Below are positions 39,821 through 50,368 of a stretch of 64,000 bases of DNA, in pieces. The number at the start of each line of letters is the position of its first letter. Positions within the stretch are counted from its first letter, which is position 1. The position numbers were made by a program, and so were the translations under genes. Source of the stretch: Steinernema hermaphroditum (Eukaryota > Nematoda > Chromadorea > Rhabditida > Steinernematidae); contig CM059623.1 in the NCBI GenBank assembly GCA_030435675.1, forward strand, positions 6,288,012-6,352,011, written 5' to 3'. The notes beneath the pieces are model-generated. The model ran no database searches, had not been told where the DNA came from, and saw only the letters and a list, made by a program, of their open reading frames with translations.

Positions 39821-39951
39821 TTTCCTCTCCGAAGCACTGCGTGCTTCTCCGCGAAAAAGCCTATTTCAGCTCCGCTCACAGCAGCTGGCCTACTCGATAA
39901 CCCACGAACTACAACCAACATAACAGGTGAACGTTTACTCAGTTCAAAGCG
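39821..39951. repeat. PAT-1 terminal repeat A1 with hairpin insert
   Basis: Same as A2 (41221-41331) except for a 20-bp insert after TTTCCTCTCC containing GAAGCACTGCGTGCTTC, a 7-bp stem with a 3-bp loop. PAT copy 3 has a different hairpin at the same place. Confidence 0.85.
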
Positions 39952-40050
39952 GTCATATACAATCAACAACAACCCATGAACCTTCACCAACTAATCATTA
40001 ACAAACAACAACAACAAATTGGCATCAACAAGAACACATCACCATCCACA

Positions 40051-41070
40051 TCAGGGCATCTTCGGCAACCGGCTAAACGCAGAAGACGTGGTAGGCACCG
40101 TCTCGTTTGACACCTCCACGTACGCTTCCAAAGTTTCTACACGCTTCCAACGTCCAAAACGCATAAGCTCATCGATCGGCGCTCCGTTCTTGATAGCTTC
40201 TGTAGCCGCGCCCCCTCGGAAACCGTGAAGAGTTATGGGGTTCTTGACTCCGAGTTCCGCGGCCAGGCGCTTCCACTCGCGACGCGCGGATCCGTAGGAC
40301 ATGTGTTGGAATGGCTTCGACAGACTTGGAAAGACGAACTCCGACATCGGGGCGACTTGCAACCACGCCTCCAAGAGTTTAACGGCACAAAGGCAGCTTG
40401 AAGAGTTCTCAGTTCTCCGGACAGGCACCCACTTCGCGGGGCCCTTCTTGTTAGTCTTGTCGGCTTCTATCTTCAGCATGACGCCATCACAGGTGAACTT
40501 TAAGTCGTCTCGGCGAAGCGAAGCACCTTCCATCGGACGTAGACAGCCAGCGAACAACAAGGAGACATAGGCGATAATCCTTCGGTCCTTCGGAGCAGGC
40601 GACTTCCAGGAGGCAATTAGACTCATGTCAGCTGAGGTGATCTTGGATCGATGGACCGGTGCTGGTGCCGACCGCCGCACTCCTTCCATGAAGTTCTGGA
40701 TCCAAACAGATTCCAACGGGTGTTCTTCCATTAAGTTGAAATACCACTTGATCGCTGCTGCCGCCATCGAAACGCTTGATGCGGATCTAGACTCGTGGAA
40801 GACCACCGATAAGTATGCCAACACCTCGGAGCTGCTGACACAACTCTTTGGCTCCTTCCTCCAGCTCAGAAACTTCGTAGCCATCTGGGTATAACGGCGC
40901 ACAGTCGACGATTCCCTTGCCACTCTGATCACCGCGATGGCCTCTTCAACAATGGGTGGTGAGAGGAAGCTGCCGATGGCCTGATGAACCTTCGCGAACG
41001 GATCTAAATTGTACTCCTTGAAAGTTAGGGAGGGTGGGAGTGGTTTAACCAATTCAAGATCTCCAAACAA
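40051..41070 (-). CDS. Tyrosine recombinase of PAT-1
   Basis: 339 codons from ATG at 41070. The N-terminal half is a SAM-like core-binding domain (RRYTQMATKFLSWRKEPKSC). The catalytic domain shows the first Arg in FAGCLRPMEGASLRR, HGFRGGAATEA for the H-x-x-R box, GRWKRVETLEAYV with the Trp that replaces the third His, and the nucleophile Tyr. This is the enzyme that integrates the circular cDNA of DIRS-order elements in place of a DDE integrase. It lies between the internal A2/B1 repeats and terminal A1, so its transcript would start in or near the internal repeat. No lesion is visible. Confidence 0.92.
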   Translation of the reverse strand: MFGDLELVKPLPPSLTFKEYNLDPFAKVHQAIGSFLSPPIVEEAIAVIRVARESSTVRRYTQMATKFLSWRKEPKSCVSSSEVLAYLSVVFHESRSASSVSMAAAAIKWYFNLMEEHPLESVWIQNFMEGVRRSAPAPVHRSKITSADMSLIASWKSPAPKDRRIIAYVSLLFAGCLRPMEGASLRRDDLKFTCDGVMLKIEADKTNKKGPAKWVPVRRTENSSSCLCAVKLLEAWLQVAPMSEFVFPSLSKPFQHMSYGSARREWKRLAAELGVKNPITLHGFRGGAATEAIKNGAPIDELMRFGRWKRVETLEAYVEVSNETVPTTSSAFSRLPKMP

Positions 41071-41331
41071 AAAACCTCAAATGACCGTTGAACAGACAAC
41101 GCAAGATGAAGAAAAACCCACCCTTTCAAACGCCAGTGCTACCTGCGGCCCAAAAGACCGTAACCCAATCAATCACGTCGGGTCCGCCAGCTGCTTTAGA
41201 TCGCTGCGCTAAAATCCGCCTTTCCTCTCCGCGAAAAAGCCTATTTCAGCTCCGCTCACAGCAGCTGGCCTACTCGATAACCCACGAACTACAACCAACA
41301 TAACAGGTGAACGTTTACTCAGTTCAAAGCG
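41044..41331. repeat. PAT-1 internal B1-A2 junction repeat
   Basis: B1 (41044-41220) and A2 (41221-41331) are abutted, reproducing the joined ends of a circular intermediate. It separates the RT-RNase H and recombinase ORFs. Confidence 0.9.
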
Positions 41332-41341
41332 AGCAAGAGGC

Positions 41342-43564
41342 CTAAAGTGAGCATGAGCAGTCTATCAAAAGGAAGTAAAAATCGAAGGGGGCGGACGGAC
41401 TGTTGAAAACCGAATTTGCATAACTGGAAGATGTGAAAATCATTGTTCCTTGTGGGACACAAATGAAGTCCACAACGAAGTTCCGCCAGCCCGAACCGTC
41501 CCATACCGACGGGAAGAATAAATGAGATGGCCACCAAGGGACACCCAGCACGCCTCTACCTCTACATTGCTCGAGATGAGCTACCGCAAGCGGAATAAGA
41601 CTAGGGGGTGGAATCGCCCACACAAACTCATTGGACCATGATGACGCGAACGCATTCACGCCTTCTGAATGGAAATCTGGACATCTAGACAGAAAACGAG
41701 CACACTTTTTGTTCCAACTACTGGCGAAAACATCGATCGTAGGGATTCCCCAATTTTCACAACAAATGTGGAAGAATTCGTCACGAATTCCCCAGTCATC
41801 ACGGTCGAGAAACCTACTCGCTTCGTCTGCCAGTACATTTTCCTCTCGCGGAACCCAAACCGGCCTAACTTCCGCTCCGATACTTTCGGCGAAATCAAAA
41901 ATGTCCATAGCTAAGCGTTGCAGCTGAGGTAATCCACTTCCTTTTTCTATTATGCTCACTGCTCCTTGGTTATCAATCTCCACAATTATTTGTGCTCCCT
42001 GTAACTCTTCAGAGAAGATTTGGAGGCCAAAAAGCACGGCGGCCAACTCGCGGTAAGTGCTTGACTCGGCACGCTCCCCTTCTGAAAGATTGCGCGCAGT
42101 GCGCGACGTCGACCCATCACTGTTCCAGAATACAGCCCCCGCGCCCGAAGCAGAAGCGTCGGTGGCTAGGCGACGAAATGTGCTAACACTATTAAGGAAC
42201 CTGACATTCCTGTTATCGACGTTTTGCAGCCACCATGCTATGTCCGAGATCTCGTCCTCCGATAAATCAGTCCTAGCCCGTAGCCCGAGTGTCTCCATAT
42301 TTGCTAACGCTGCGTAAAAACTCCGAGCCTTAATCCGTGCTGCTGGTCCAAAAACATATGCAATGGAGGCGAAGATCCCCGACAGCTTCATTCTGTCATG
42401 CTTTGATGCCACCTTCGATACACGCATTTGGCTGCACAAGGATTTAAGCCGATCAATGCGCTTGTCGGTAATTTGCACCGAAAATTGCTCTAAGTCAATT
42501 ACGTAACCTAACCATGTTAGCCGCTGCGCTGGCTCCCAGTGGCACTTATCCTCCGCGGTAACAACTCCCGCAGCCACTAAATCAGCTCTAATCTTACGCA
42601 CATATTCCTCGCATTTTGATCTGCTATGCGCGAAGATCAAACCGTCATCAAGGTACAGCGCACATCCTATCCCGCCACTACGCCAACGCTCCAGCAATGG
42701 TCTAAACATTTTGGTGAACAGCATAGGAGCCGAGGACAGCCCGAACGGTAAAACATTGTAGACAAAATGCTGACCGCGCCACATAACCCCCAAAAACTTC
42801 CTGTCCTCCTGAGCTATTTCCACATGATGATAACCACTTATCATATCAAACGAGCATAGAAAACCCCCCTTTGGCAGCATAGCGGAAATAGATTCCAAAC
42901 GCTCAAAAGTAACTGACTTCTTTTCGAGAAACCTGTTGAGCCAGGATAGATCCACAATTAGTCTTAATTTTCCCGAGTTTTGATTACTAACTACTGACAA
43001 AGGGCTAACAACGTGAGGCCTCGTTGAACTGCGGGAAATGGCACCCGATAGCAAAAGTGACTCGATCTCCTGATCAACAAATCTCTCTTCCCGATACGCG
43101 GACGACGCGTTCTGTTTAGAAAAACTCGGCACCAACGTGCGATCGTAAAAGGGAAGAGCATAACCGCTCTTGATCACTGACAATAGCCACCGAAGCGCTC
43201 GCAAACTAGACCAAAAATCAAATTTAAAGCGCAACGTACCAATGGGAAATCCTTGTTGATCCTTCCGGGGCGTCTCCTCACTGACGCGGGGCCATGCCTG
43301 CTTGAGGGCAGTTCCTGGAGATGTGGCCATAGCTCTTGCAGGAGAAGCACAGTTGTTGCCGCTGGATCGGCGCTGGAGTTCGTCCAGGGAAGCCAGGATT
43401 CGGGAAACCGAAGAGATGCGCTTGTTGCTGAGCGAGCTGCTGATGCAGCAGTTGGTGCTGCTGACTTGCAACGATGTCCCAAGGATTGACTGCGACGGTA
43501 GGACGGGAATAGCTACCGCCGCCGCTGCGAAAGGGCCAGGCCCGCTTACGCTCCGCGGGGACAC
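41342..43564 (-). CDS. Reverse transcriptase-RNase H polyprotein of PAT-1
   Basis: 740 codons, uninterrupted. Thumb and palm blocks run in order: LRLIVDLSWLNRFLEKKSVT, FDMISGYHHVEI, VLPFGLSSAPMLFTKMFRPL and ALYLDDGLIFAHS, with the YLDD catalytic pair. RNase H follows (RRLATDASASGAGAVFW; ESSTYRELAAVLFGLQIF; VEIDNQGAVSII; DEASRFLDRDDWG). A C-terminal domain conserved in this clade (PPPSLIPLAVAHLEQ; WPSHLFFPSVWDG) ends the ORF. It overlaps the end of gag in another frame, so translation probably needs frameshifting or an independent start. The intact frame and near-identical repeats point to recent activity. Confidence 0.93.
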   Translation of the reverse strand: MSPRSVSGPGPFAAAAVAIPVLPSQSILGTSLQVSSTNCCISSSLSNKRISSVSRILASLDELQRRSSGNNCASPARAMATSPGTALKQAWPRVSEETPRKDQQGFPIGTLRFKFDFWSSLRALRWLLSVIKSGYALPFYDRTLVPSFSKQNASSAYREERFVDQEIESLLLSGAISRSSTRPHVVSPLSVVSNQNSGKLRLIVDLSWLNRFLEKKSVTFERLESISAMLPKGGFLCSFDMISGYHHVEIAQEDRKFLGVMWRGQHFVYNVLPFGLSSAPMLFTKMFRPLLERWRSGGIGCALYLDDGLIFAHSRSKCEEYVRKIRADLVAAGVVTAEDKCHWEPAQRLTWLGYVIDLEQFSVQITDKRIDRLKSLCSQMRVSKVASKHDRMKLSGIFASIAYVFGPAARIKARSFYAALANMETLGLRARTDLSEDEISDIAWWLQNVDNRNVRFLNSVSTFRRLATDASASGAGAVFWNSDGSTSRTARNLSEGERAESSTYRELAAVLFGLQIFSEELQGAQIIVEIDNQGAVSIIEKGSGLPQLQRLAMDIFDFAESIGAEVRPVWVPREENVLADEASRFLDRDDWGIRDEFFHICCENWGIPTIDVFASSWNKKCARFLSRCPDFHSEGVNAFASSWSNEFVWAIPPPSLIPLAVAHLEQCRGRGVLGVPWWPSHLFFPSVWDGSGWRNFVVDFICVPQGTMIFTSSSYANSVFNSPSAPFDFYFLLIDCSCSL

Positions 43565-43937
43565 GCTGCTTTTGCGATGACGATGGCGTCGTGGCTTCTA
43601 CTTTGGCGAACTCTTGAAGCGCTTCTTGTACGCACTGCGCGAACAACAGGTCCGGCTTGGCGTCCCGGTGGTTGTCAAAAAAGCCAAAGAACTCAGGCTT
43701 GGTGTCGCCCTTTTTGAGAAGCAGATTCCTTGCTTTCAACATCTCCACAGCTTCGTCTATCGCATCCTTCTCGCCTCGTTCCAGGAGAGCGATGACTTCC
43801 TCGTTGAACTTCGTTTGCACCTCTAAGCGAGAAGATTTGAGCGGTTTGGACGCGCCCTTTTTGAGCAAGTCGTTCACTCGCTGGTTGTTTGCAATGACCA
43901 GTTGTTTTATTTCTTCGAGCTTGTCGGACTCGGACAT
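43278..43937 (-). CDS. Gag-like protein of PAT-1
   Basis: 219 codons from ATG at 43937. The N-terminus is helical and charged (SDKLEEIKQLVIANNQRVND). A conserved block, ARNLLLKKGDTKPEFFGFFD, is shared with PAT-2. A Gln/His-rich linker precedes a CCHC knuckle, CFSCKSYGHISRNCP, and the ORF ends PRQ-stop. It should bind element RNA. The end overlaps the start of the RT ORF by about 290 bp in a different frame. Confidence 0.85.
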   Translation of the reverse strand: MSESDKLEEIKQLVIANNQRVNDLLKKGASKPLKSSRLEVQTKFNEEVIALLERGEKDAIDEAVEMLKARNLLLKKGDTKPEFFGFFDNHRDAKPDLLFAQCVQEALQEFAKVEATTPSSSQKQRVPAERKRAWPFRSGGGSYSRPTVAVNPWDIVASQQHQLLHQQLAQQQAHLFGFPNPGFPGRTPAPIQRQQLCFSCKSYGHISRNCPQAGMAPRQ

Positions 43938-44376
43938 CTAGAAAAATGTACCTGAGGCAACAGGTGGAACAGACAGACACGTACCTTGAACCGTGCTTTG
44001 ATTCTCCAAGCAGCCAACGACTTTTTCCTTCAAAAAAAAGGAGAGAGATGCTCTGAAAATAACCAACTAATAAATTTTAGGATAAAGACTGTAATCTCTC
44101 GATATGCGCCGCGCAAAGAAAACGAAGCCGAGGCTGCGAGATAAACAAGATATCAAATCTCTTTCGGTACAACTCCAGTATCGAGGACTGAGTGGGCTTC
44201 CACGGAAACTTTAACGCCAGTATCGGGGACTGGCTCAACTCGCACACCAGGCGAAAGATTTTTCCAACCAGTATCGAGGACTGTTACCAAGCAAATCAAT
44301 GACCGACAACCAACTATATACTCTAATTCAGCCACAACTTCCGAAACGTCCCAAAGAACAATATAAGTAAGCAAGA

Positions 44377-44553
44377 TTTAACCAATTCAAGATCTCCAAA
44401 CAAAAAACCTCAAATGACCGTTGAACAGACAACGCAAGATGAAGAAAAACCCACCCTTTCAAACGCCAGTGCTACCTGCGGCCCAAAAGACCGTAACCCA
44501 ATCAATCACGTCGGGACCGCCAGCTGCTTTAGATCGCTGCGCTAAAATCCGCC
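44377..44553. repeat. PAT-1 terminal repeat B2
   Basis: 177 bp, differing from B1 by one base (GGGACCGCC against GGGTCCGCC). Confidence 0.9.
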
Positions 44554-44741
44554 TTTTTTTTCGAACTCCACAAAAGCGATCAATCACAGCGCGGTGGGAC
44601 CCAGAATTTGCTCTAGCGCATTGAAAGGAGCGAACGAACGTACGAAATATTTGCCTTTCTTCAATGTGCTGGAGCGAATTCTCGGTCTCGCCGCGCGGTG
44701 ATTGATCGCTTTTGTGGAGTTCGAAAAAAAAATGCACTATA
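44554..44741. mobile_element. MULE-type MITE (remainder right of PAT-1)
   Basis: Inverted ends TTTCGAACTCCACAAAAGCG and CGCTTTTGTGGAGTTCGAAA, with the outer TGCACTATA at the right. Ends and subterminal GCGATCAATCAC match MULE-B (52592-54304), so MULE-B's transposase is a plausible mobiliser. Its left terminus is the TATAGTCC at 39813-39820. Confidence 0.8.
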
Positions 44742-45005
44742 GATCGTCATGGGTAGCCCATGGATGAGTGGGAAAACATGGGTAAGGGTGATCGTGGCGG
44801 GACCCAATTCATGGGTAGCGACAATTTTCACTTTTTTTGCCATTTTCACCCATGAATCGTCATGGGTAGTCGTGGGTAGCCTCTAGAATGTCATGGCTCG
44901 TCATGGATAGCCTCTGGATTGTCATGGGTAGCCTCTGGAACGCCACGCGTGGTCATGGGTGGCCTTGAATCGTCATGGCTAGTCATGCGTAGCCTCAGGA
45001 TCGTC
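44742..45005. repeat. Minisatellite S21, copy 2 (continuation)
   Basis: The leader (GTGGGAAAACATGGGTAAGG) and 21-bp units resume right of the MITE. Confidence 0.85.
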
Positions 45006-45009
45006 ATGT

Positions 45010-45500
45010 AGTCGGAAGATGAGCGTGTTAACGACAGCTGAGGGCTACTGGGACGAGCTCCTCCCGAGGAGAGCGAGTTAGAAGAACTAGAAGAACTGCT
45101 AGAATTGGAAGATCGACTATCACTCACTGCTACACACACTAACTCATACTTCTTCCTCCTCCTGCTGTTGTGTTGATGCGCATGCGACGGTTCACGTCGA
45201 CACATGACACATTGGAACAAATGGGCATGCGTGCTACTAGGGATTTTCTGCGTGTTATGTGTTAAGTTGGGGAACAGGTTAACTTTTGTGGTGTGGAAGT
45301 TTTGGAAAAGGGTAAGAACAAACAAAGAAACACTTCTACAGGCTCGCTTCGCTCGCTCCACACCTCCCCTGCCCCCACAGGCGAATCGTGTCGAGAGTCA
45401 CCAACTGTCTGCTGATCCAAACGCTGAACTTGTTTGGTTGATATCCCGCTATCTAAGACGAATTTCAAAAATCCGCACAGTAGAAACGATAGATTCCCCT
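45010..45500. other. Unclassified interval, possible Ser-rich minus-strand exon
   Basis: On the minus strand a frame at about 45165-45010 reads KYELVCVAVSDSRSSNSSSS and continues Ser-rich to SSSDY. It may be a low-complexity gene fragment. Nothing else is supported. Confidence 0.2.
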
Positions 45501-45572
45501 GTCTGTCGTGGTGGTGAGCGGTCGGGTCCCTGCGTCGCTCTCATCTAGACAGCGGGGCTAGACTCAGAAGCA

Positions 45573-48203
45573 TTGGAACCGCAGAGTCTAGTAATGTTCC
45601 ACCCCCACCCGTTTCCTCGCGTTGTGCTTGGAACACTCAACATCCGTCGGCTGGCATCAACGGCGCGTCTCGTCGAGCTGCAGAAGGAAATCGAGAAGAC
45701 CAACTTGGACGTCATCGCCCTCACCGAGCTTAGATGGAAGAACTTCGGCGCTATGGACCTGGAAGACTCGGATTTCTGCTTCTTCCACGCAGGACCAGAA
45801 GACAACGCAAGCGCTTCGGGCACCGGATTCTTCTTGAGGAAACAACTGAAGCGCCACGTCTGACAGTTCCGCCAAATCTCCTCGAGGATTTCTCATCTGG
45901 ATCTCCAGTTTGAAGACCAAATCCTGCGCCTCTACTCTCTGTATGCGCCCGCGACGGGATCCAGAGGAAGTGATGACGAAGAAGATGACGTTGAAGAAGA
46001 AGATGACTACGAAGCCTTCCTGGAGGAAATCCGGCCAGAACTGCGCCACGTTGGTATGCCGATAGGAGTCAACAGGGGTGCCAACGTTGGTGGATCGGGG
46101 GAATCCAATCGATGGATAATCTCTGTTCTGCTCGGAGACATGAACGCGAAGATGGGCCGAAGAACCGACGAAGACGAAGAAGCACTCGGCAACCACGGCT
46201 ACGGTGAACGAAATCGATGCGGACAACTTCTGGTCGATCTCTGCGAAGATTTTCGGCTCCGGTCGGTCAACTCCTACTTCAAGAGACGGCCTGGACGCAA
46301 GTGGACATGGATCTCGCCGAACGGAAGATCGAAGAAGTGTATCGACTACATTCTGGCTCCGAGAAGCATCCAGTTCCGCGGTTCAAACGTCCTCGGATCC
46401 TACAACGCAGGTTCGGACCACCGGATTCTTCGAGCGAATCGGGAACTCTTCAAGATGGTAGTCGCCCTGAATCCGCCGAGAATCAACACAGAGTCGCAGG
46501 AAGGATATGCCCAGCTCACCGAGTATGTCCATGAAGCCGCTGGGTTTGCCGAAGAAGATGAAGAAAAGAAGAACCGACTCAGCGCAAGAACAACCGATCT
46601 CCTGCGACAGAGGCACGTGCTTCGACGGCGACAAGTCACCACCGACGACCGGATCGCCCTCACGGAGCTCAACAAGCTGATCCGCCGTGAGGTGCGCAAC
46701 GACATCCACGAACATCACCGTCACCTGGTGGAAGAAGCCGTGACGAACCGCAAGGGACTGAGGAAGGTTCGAGGCGAAGTCGCTACCGGCAGAAGAAGGA
46801 TAGTTCAGCTGCGCGACAAGGATGGAAACCTCTGCTCGACGAAGACAAAGATTCACGAGGTCGTCAAGAACTTCTACGAAGAACTATACACCTCCAGTGT
46901 GAACGTCGAATACGAAGCCTCCGAAGAGCCAGAAGAGTGTCCAGAAATCTTACCGGGAGAAGTCGAAGAAGCGATGAAAAGAATGAAGACTGGAAGAAGC
47001 CCAGGGAGGGACAAGGTTACGGTTGAAATGCTGAAACTTGCGAAAGACAGTATTCTCACCCCTCTGACCGGAATCCTGAACTGGTGCCTTAGAAACTGTG
47101 AGGTTCCCGAGAAGATGGCAGACGCGTCGACCATCCTACTGTTCAAGAAGAGAGATCCTATGCAGCTGAAGAACTACAGACCAATCTCTTTGCTCTCCGC
47201 CGTGTATAAGATCCTGACCAAGGTGATTGTCACTCGGATTGAGTGGATTTTGGATGCTGAGCAGCCAGAGGAGCATTCCGAAGAAGCTATTCAACCGTGG
47301 ACCACCTCCAAGCCGTGAATCTTCTGGTGGAAAAGACGCGTGAATACCGGCTACCGCTCTTCGTCGCTTTCGTCGACTTTGAGAAGGCGTTCGACTCCGT
47401 GGAAATCAACGCTGTGTGGAACGCGACCAAGCGACAAGGAGTTCCTGCTCGGATCGTCAACCTGCTGCGGAAGATTTATGTTCAGGCCGCGTCCTACGTC
47501 CAAATTGGTGAAGAACGTGTGCCGATCAAGATCCAGCGAGGAGTCCGCCAGGGCGATACGATCAGTCCGAAATTCTTCACGGCGACGCTCGAAGAAATCT
47601 TCAGAGAGCTCGACTGGGAAGACTTCGGGATCAACATCAACGGCCGGAAGCTCTCGAATCTACGCTTCGCAGACGACATCGCGCTGATCGCCAACACGGA
47701 AGAAGAGCTGCAACAGATGGTGACAGAACTCGACGAAGTGTCCCGAAGAAGCGGCCTCAAGATGAACAGGGAGAAGACGAAGATCCTGGCAACAGAAGAA
47801 GCGTCGATTCTCGTGAACGGAGAAGAAATCGAGCAAGTCGAAGCTTTCATCTACCTGGGACAGGAAGTCAGGCTGAGAAGAGACCACTCCAAGGAGATCA
47901 CCAGAAGAATTCAAAGCGGATGGAACGTTTTCAGGAAGTACAAGGACTTTCTGACTTCCAGAAGCGTCCTGATGCGATGGAAACGAAAACTCTTCGATCA
48001 ATGCGTCCTTCCCGCCATGCTCTACGGTTCCGAAACTTGGTCGCTCACGAAATCAGCGCGGAAGAGGCTTGCGACCGCTCAGCGAAGGATGGAACGCCGA
48101 ATGGCCGGAGTCCGTCTAATAGACAAGAGGACCAATGAGTGGCTCCGAGGCGTCACGAAGGTGAAGGACATCGACGAAGCGGCAAGAAGAAGGAAGTGGA
48201 ACT
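45573..48203 (+). pseudogene. Endonuclease-reverse transcriptase of the RTE LINE (5' part)
   Basis: The AP-endonuclease domain begins VVLGTLNIRRLASTARLVEL and has IALTELRW, LLGDMNAKMG and the late SDHRILRA (catalytic Asp-His). A TGA at 45861-45863 interrupts the frame, which then continues unchanged. RT blocks follow: KMKTGRSPGRDKVTVEML, LKNYRPISLLSAVYKILTK, then after a one-base frameshift near 47270 VDHLQAVNLL, FVDFEKAFDSVE, RQGDTISPKFF and LRFADDIALIA with the F-A-D-D catalytic pair. The C-terminal LYGSETWSLTKS and RRMERRMAGVRL words are typical of RTE-clade polyproteins. RTE elements nick DNA with the endonuclease and prime on the nick. Confidence 0.85.
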
Positions 48204-48496
48204 TGTTGTACGGGCGCAGCCGTACGAATGTGGGAAACCGGGGGAGAAACGACGAGAGAGTTGTCCGACGAGACTCCGGTGACAATTCCTGTGCGTGGGG
48301 CGCGGGGCACGACTTAGGAAAAACACTTTATAACCGTCCACAAGGGAACGATACCCGGTTAATACAACAAGAACCACCCAACTCTGAACAACAAGCAATA
48401 ACGAAAATAGGAACGCTGCGCGGATGGCACTCGCTCGCACGGTCGGGGCTACGGTACAGGGGCTTCGCGGTGGGAGTCCAGGGCATCTTCTCAACA
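48204..48496 (-). repeat. 3' LTR of Gypsy B
   Basis: 293 bp, identical by eye to 51926-52218. Confidence 0.9.
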
Positions 48497-49498
48497 CCTC
48501 CCCCTTCTTCGACGAGAAGCGTCCTCGCTTCGTTAGGCTTGACGGTTATCTAGAAACATGTAAAAAGAGAAAATTGAACATCAACAAGGCTCCAGGATCA
48601 CTGCGGCTGTTAAGAGGATGTTGATATGCGTGTTTTGGTTCGTATGGCATTCGAACGTAACCAATTTGCTTTGTTTTCGCAGTGCACCTTTGCGCCTGCA
48701 GAGCTTTGTGCACGTGTAGGCTGCTGCCTTACGTCCTGTTTCGGCGAGACTCGTGGATGAGCGGCGTCGATGAATGCGCTTCTTGCATTGCGCCAGCGGT
48801 CAGCGATGGCTCGCTCAGGCTCCTTGCGAGGATACCGTATTTTGGCGGGAAAATGCCGTTTCGTTTCCTTCGATGGCGGCTTGCGCGCGTTGGATGTGGC
48901 AGTTACAGCGGAAACTGCTGCTGACTGTTGTTCTGTCTTCGCGATGAGCGGAATGAACTCGTTGTTGAGTTTGTCAACCAGGACGAAACCAAGGCGCGAC
49001 AAAATATCTGTGCCAAGCAGTACATCATGACCGAATGACGAAGAATCGCGTTTCTTCGTTTTGTCGATTTGCGTATTTCAGCTGCACTTGCACGCATCCG
49101 ATGTGACTCTGCTTGCTCCCGTTTGCTGTGTGTAACTGCGCGTTGTTTTCGATCAGTTCTACGTGTGTGCTTGCCTGTTTTACGAGCTGCGCGTAAAATT
49201 TGGACGACATCAGGCTCACGTTCGCGCCGGTATCGATCAGACCTCGGCAGTTGATTTCGTTGATAGTAATCGGCAGCGTTGGCACGTAACCAAGCTTGGG
49301 GGTTTGCCTTTCCTCCTCTCCATTGCGGAGGCTGCCAACGTAGTGCGCGCTACCTGCTTGCGCTTGTCCGTCGCTGTGTTGTTGATCATCGTGCGGGCTA
49401 TTAATCTGAGTTCTAGGCACTGCTGGAGTGCGCATAACCTGCTGGATCGTCAACGGATCCCTCAACTGCTCGCTGTTGCTGCGTATTGGAGTCGGAAT

Positions 49499-50368
49499 CA
49501 GGGTTGGGCGGAATTCCGACTTCCGCAAGCCCGGAATTCCGCGTTTTTTTTCGCTTCCGACTTCCGAGTTCCGACTTCCGTTTTCGCGGCCCAACTTCCG
49601 ACTTCCGACTTCCGTTTTGAGAGGCCTACACGGAAGTAGAATCCGGAAGTAAGGCATATCGCGCTAAGACTTCATGTGCGCTGTCCATTCCATCTGCGCT
49701 GTCCATTACTGTGTTATGTCGTGCTTTCTGTGGAATTGTCCTTCAGTTTCGTGTCTGGTTATCATAAAACCGACTTTTTTTCAGAAGGCAGAATGTCTGC
49801 GACTCGCGCCAGCAAGTACGACCGATACTTTGACGTGGCTGGCGACTTGCACAAGTGTACATTGTGTGAGAAAACAATCAAAAAACAGCACGATGGAGGA
49901 ACAAACAACATGCGGTTCCATCTCAAAATGGAACACAAGACGATCTTTGAGGAGGTACGGTAGCGTTCAATTCAATTGCGATCCATATGAGTTCTGGTCC
50001 AGCACTGCGTCGATGAGCAAGTTTCCGCTCCTCCGTCACCTTGAATTTCGCCACTTTACGGCACCCGCCACGTCCGCGGAATCTGAGCGCCTCTTTTCAG
50101 CGGCAGGATTGACTATCTCTGATTTGCGCACTCGTCTCTCGGACGAACTTGTTGAGAAGTTGTTATTCTTACACACTAACATCCCGCAGTTTGGTTTCTA
50201 GTTTGTTCTTTGAATGTTGCGAATGAACTCTTGGCGTACAGCTTCCGACTTCCGACTTCCGCAAAGCACGGAATTCCGGGTTTTTCTCACTTCCGACTTC
50301 CGACTTCCGTTTTCGCGGCCCAACTTCCGACTTCCGTTTTCAAAATTTTTTACTTCCGCCCATCCCTG
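49499..50368 (+). mobile_element. Internally deleted hAT transposon (870 bp) inside Gypsy B
   Basis: The ends are CAGGGTTGGGCGG and CCGCCCATCCCTG, with an exact 8-bp duplication GTCGGAAT (49491-49498; 50369-50376). Clusters of CTTCCGACTTCCG occur inside both ends. The interior retains a BED finger and a hAT dimerisation domain but not the catalytic core. Confidence 0.92.
49793..50201 (+). pseudogene. hAT transposase remnant: BED finger plus dimerisation domain
   Basis: From ATG at 49793, CTLCEKTIKKQ and RFHLKMEH form a BED zinc finger, ending at a gtacgg donor-like site (49955). In a different frame, FTAPATSAESERLFSAAGLT and RTRLSDELVEKLLFLHTN form the C-terminal hAT dimerisation domain, ending at TAG 50199-50201. 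The catalytic DDE region between them is deleted. The BED domain binds the element's ends. The fragment could act as a repressor if translated, which is speculation. Confidence 0.75.

Larger units (their letters stand above)
39821..44553 (-). mobile_element. PAT-1: complete PAT-type (DIRS order) tyrosine-recombinase retrotransposon
   Basis: Split direct repeats give the PAT signature. Terminal A1 (39821-39951) matches internal A2 (41221-41331), apart from a 20-bp hairpin insert. Internal B1 (41044-41220) matches terminal B2 (44377-44553) with one mismatch in 177 bp. Gag, RT-RNase H and recombinase ORFs are all open on the minus strand. It inserted into the T run of a MULE-type MITE without a visible target duplication, as expected for recombinase-mediated integration. 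Confidence 0.92.

Noticed and set aside
45204..45548. 114-codon plus-strand ORF upstream of the LINE
   Set aside because: No domain or host-like codon bias; it runs into the LINE head.
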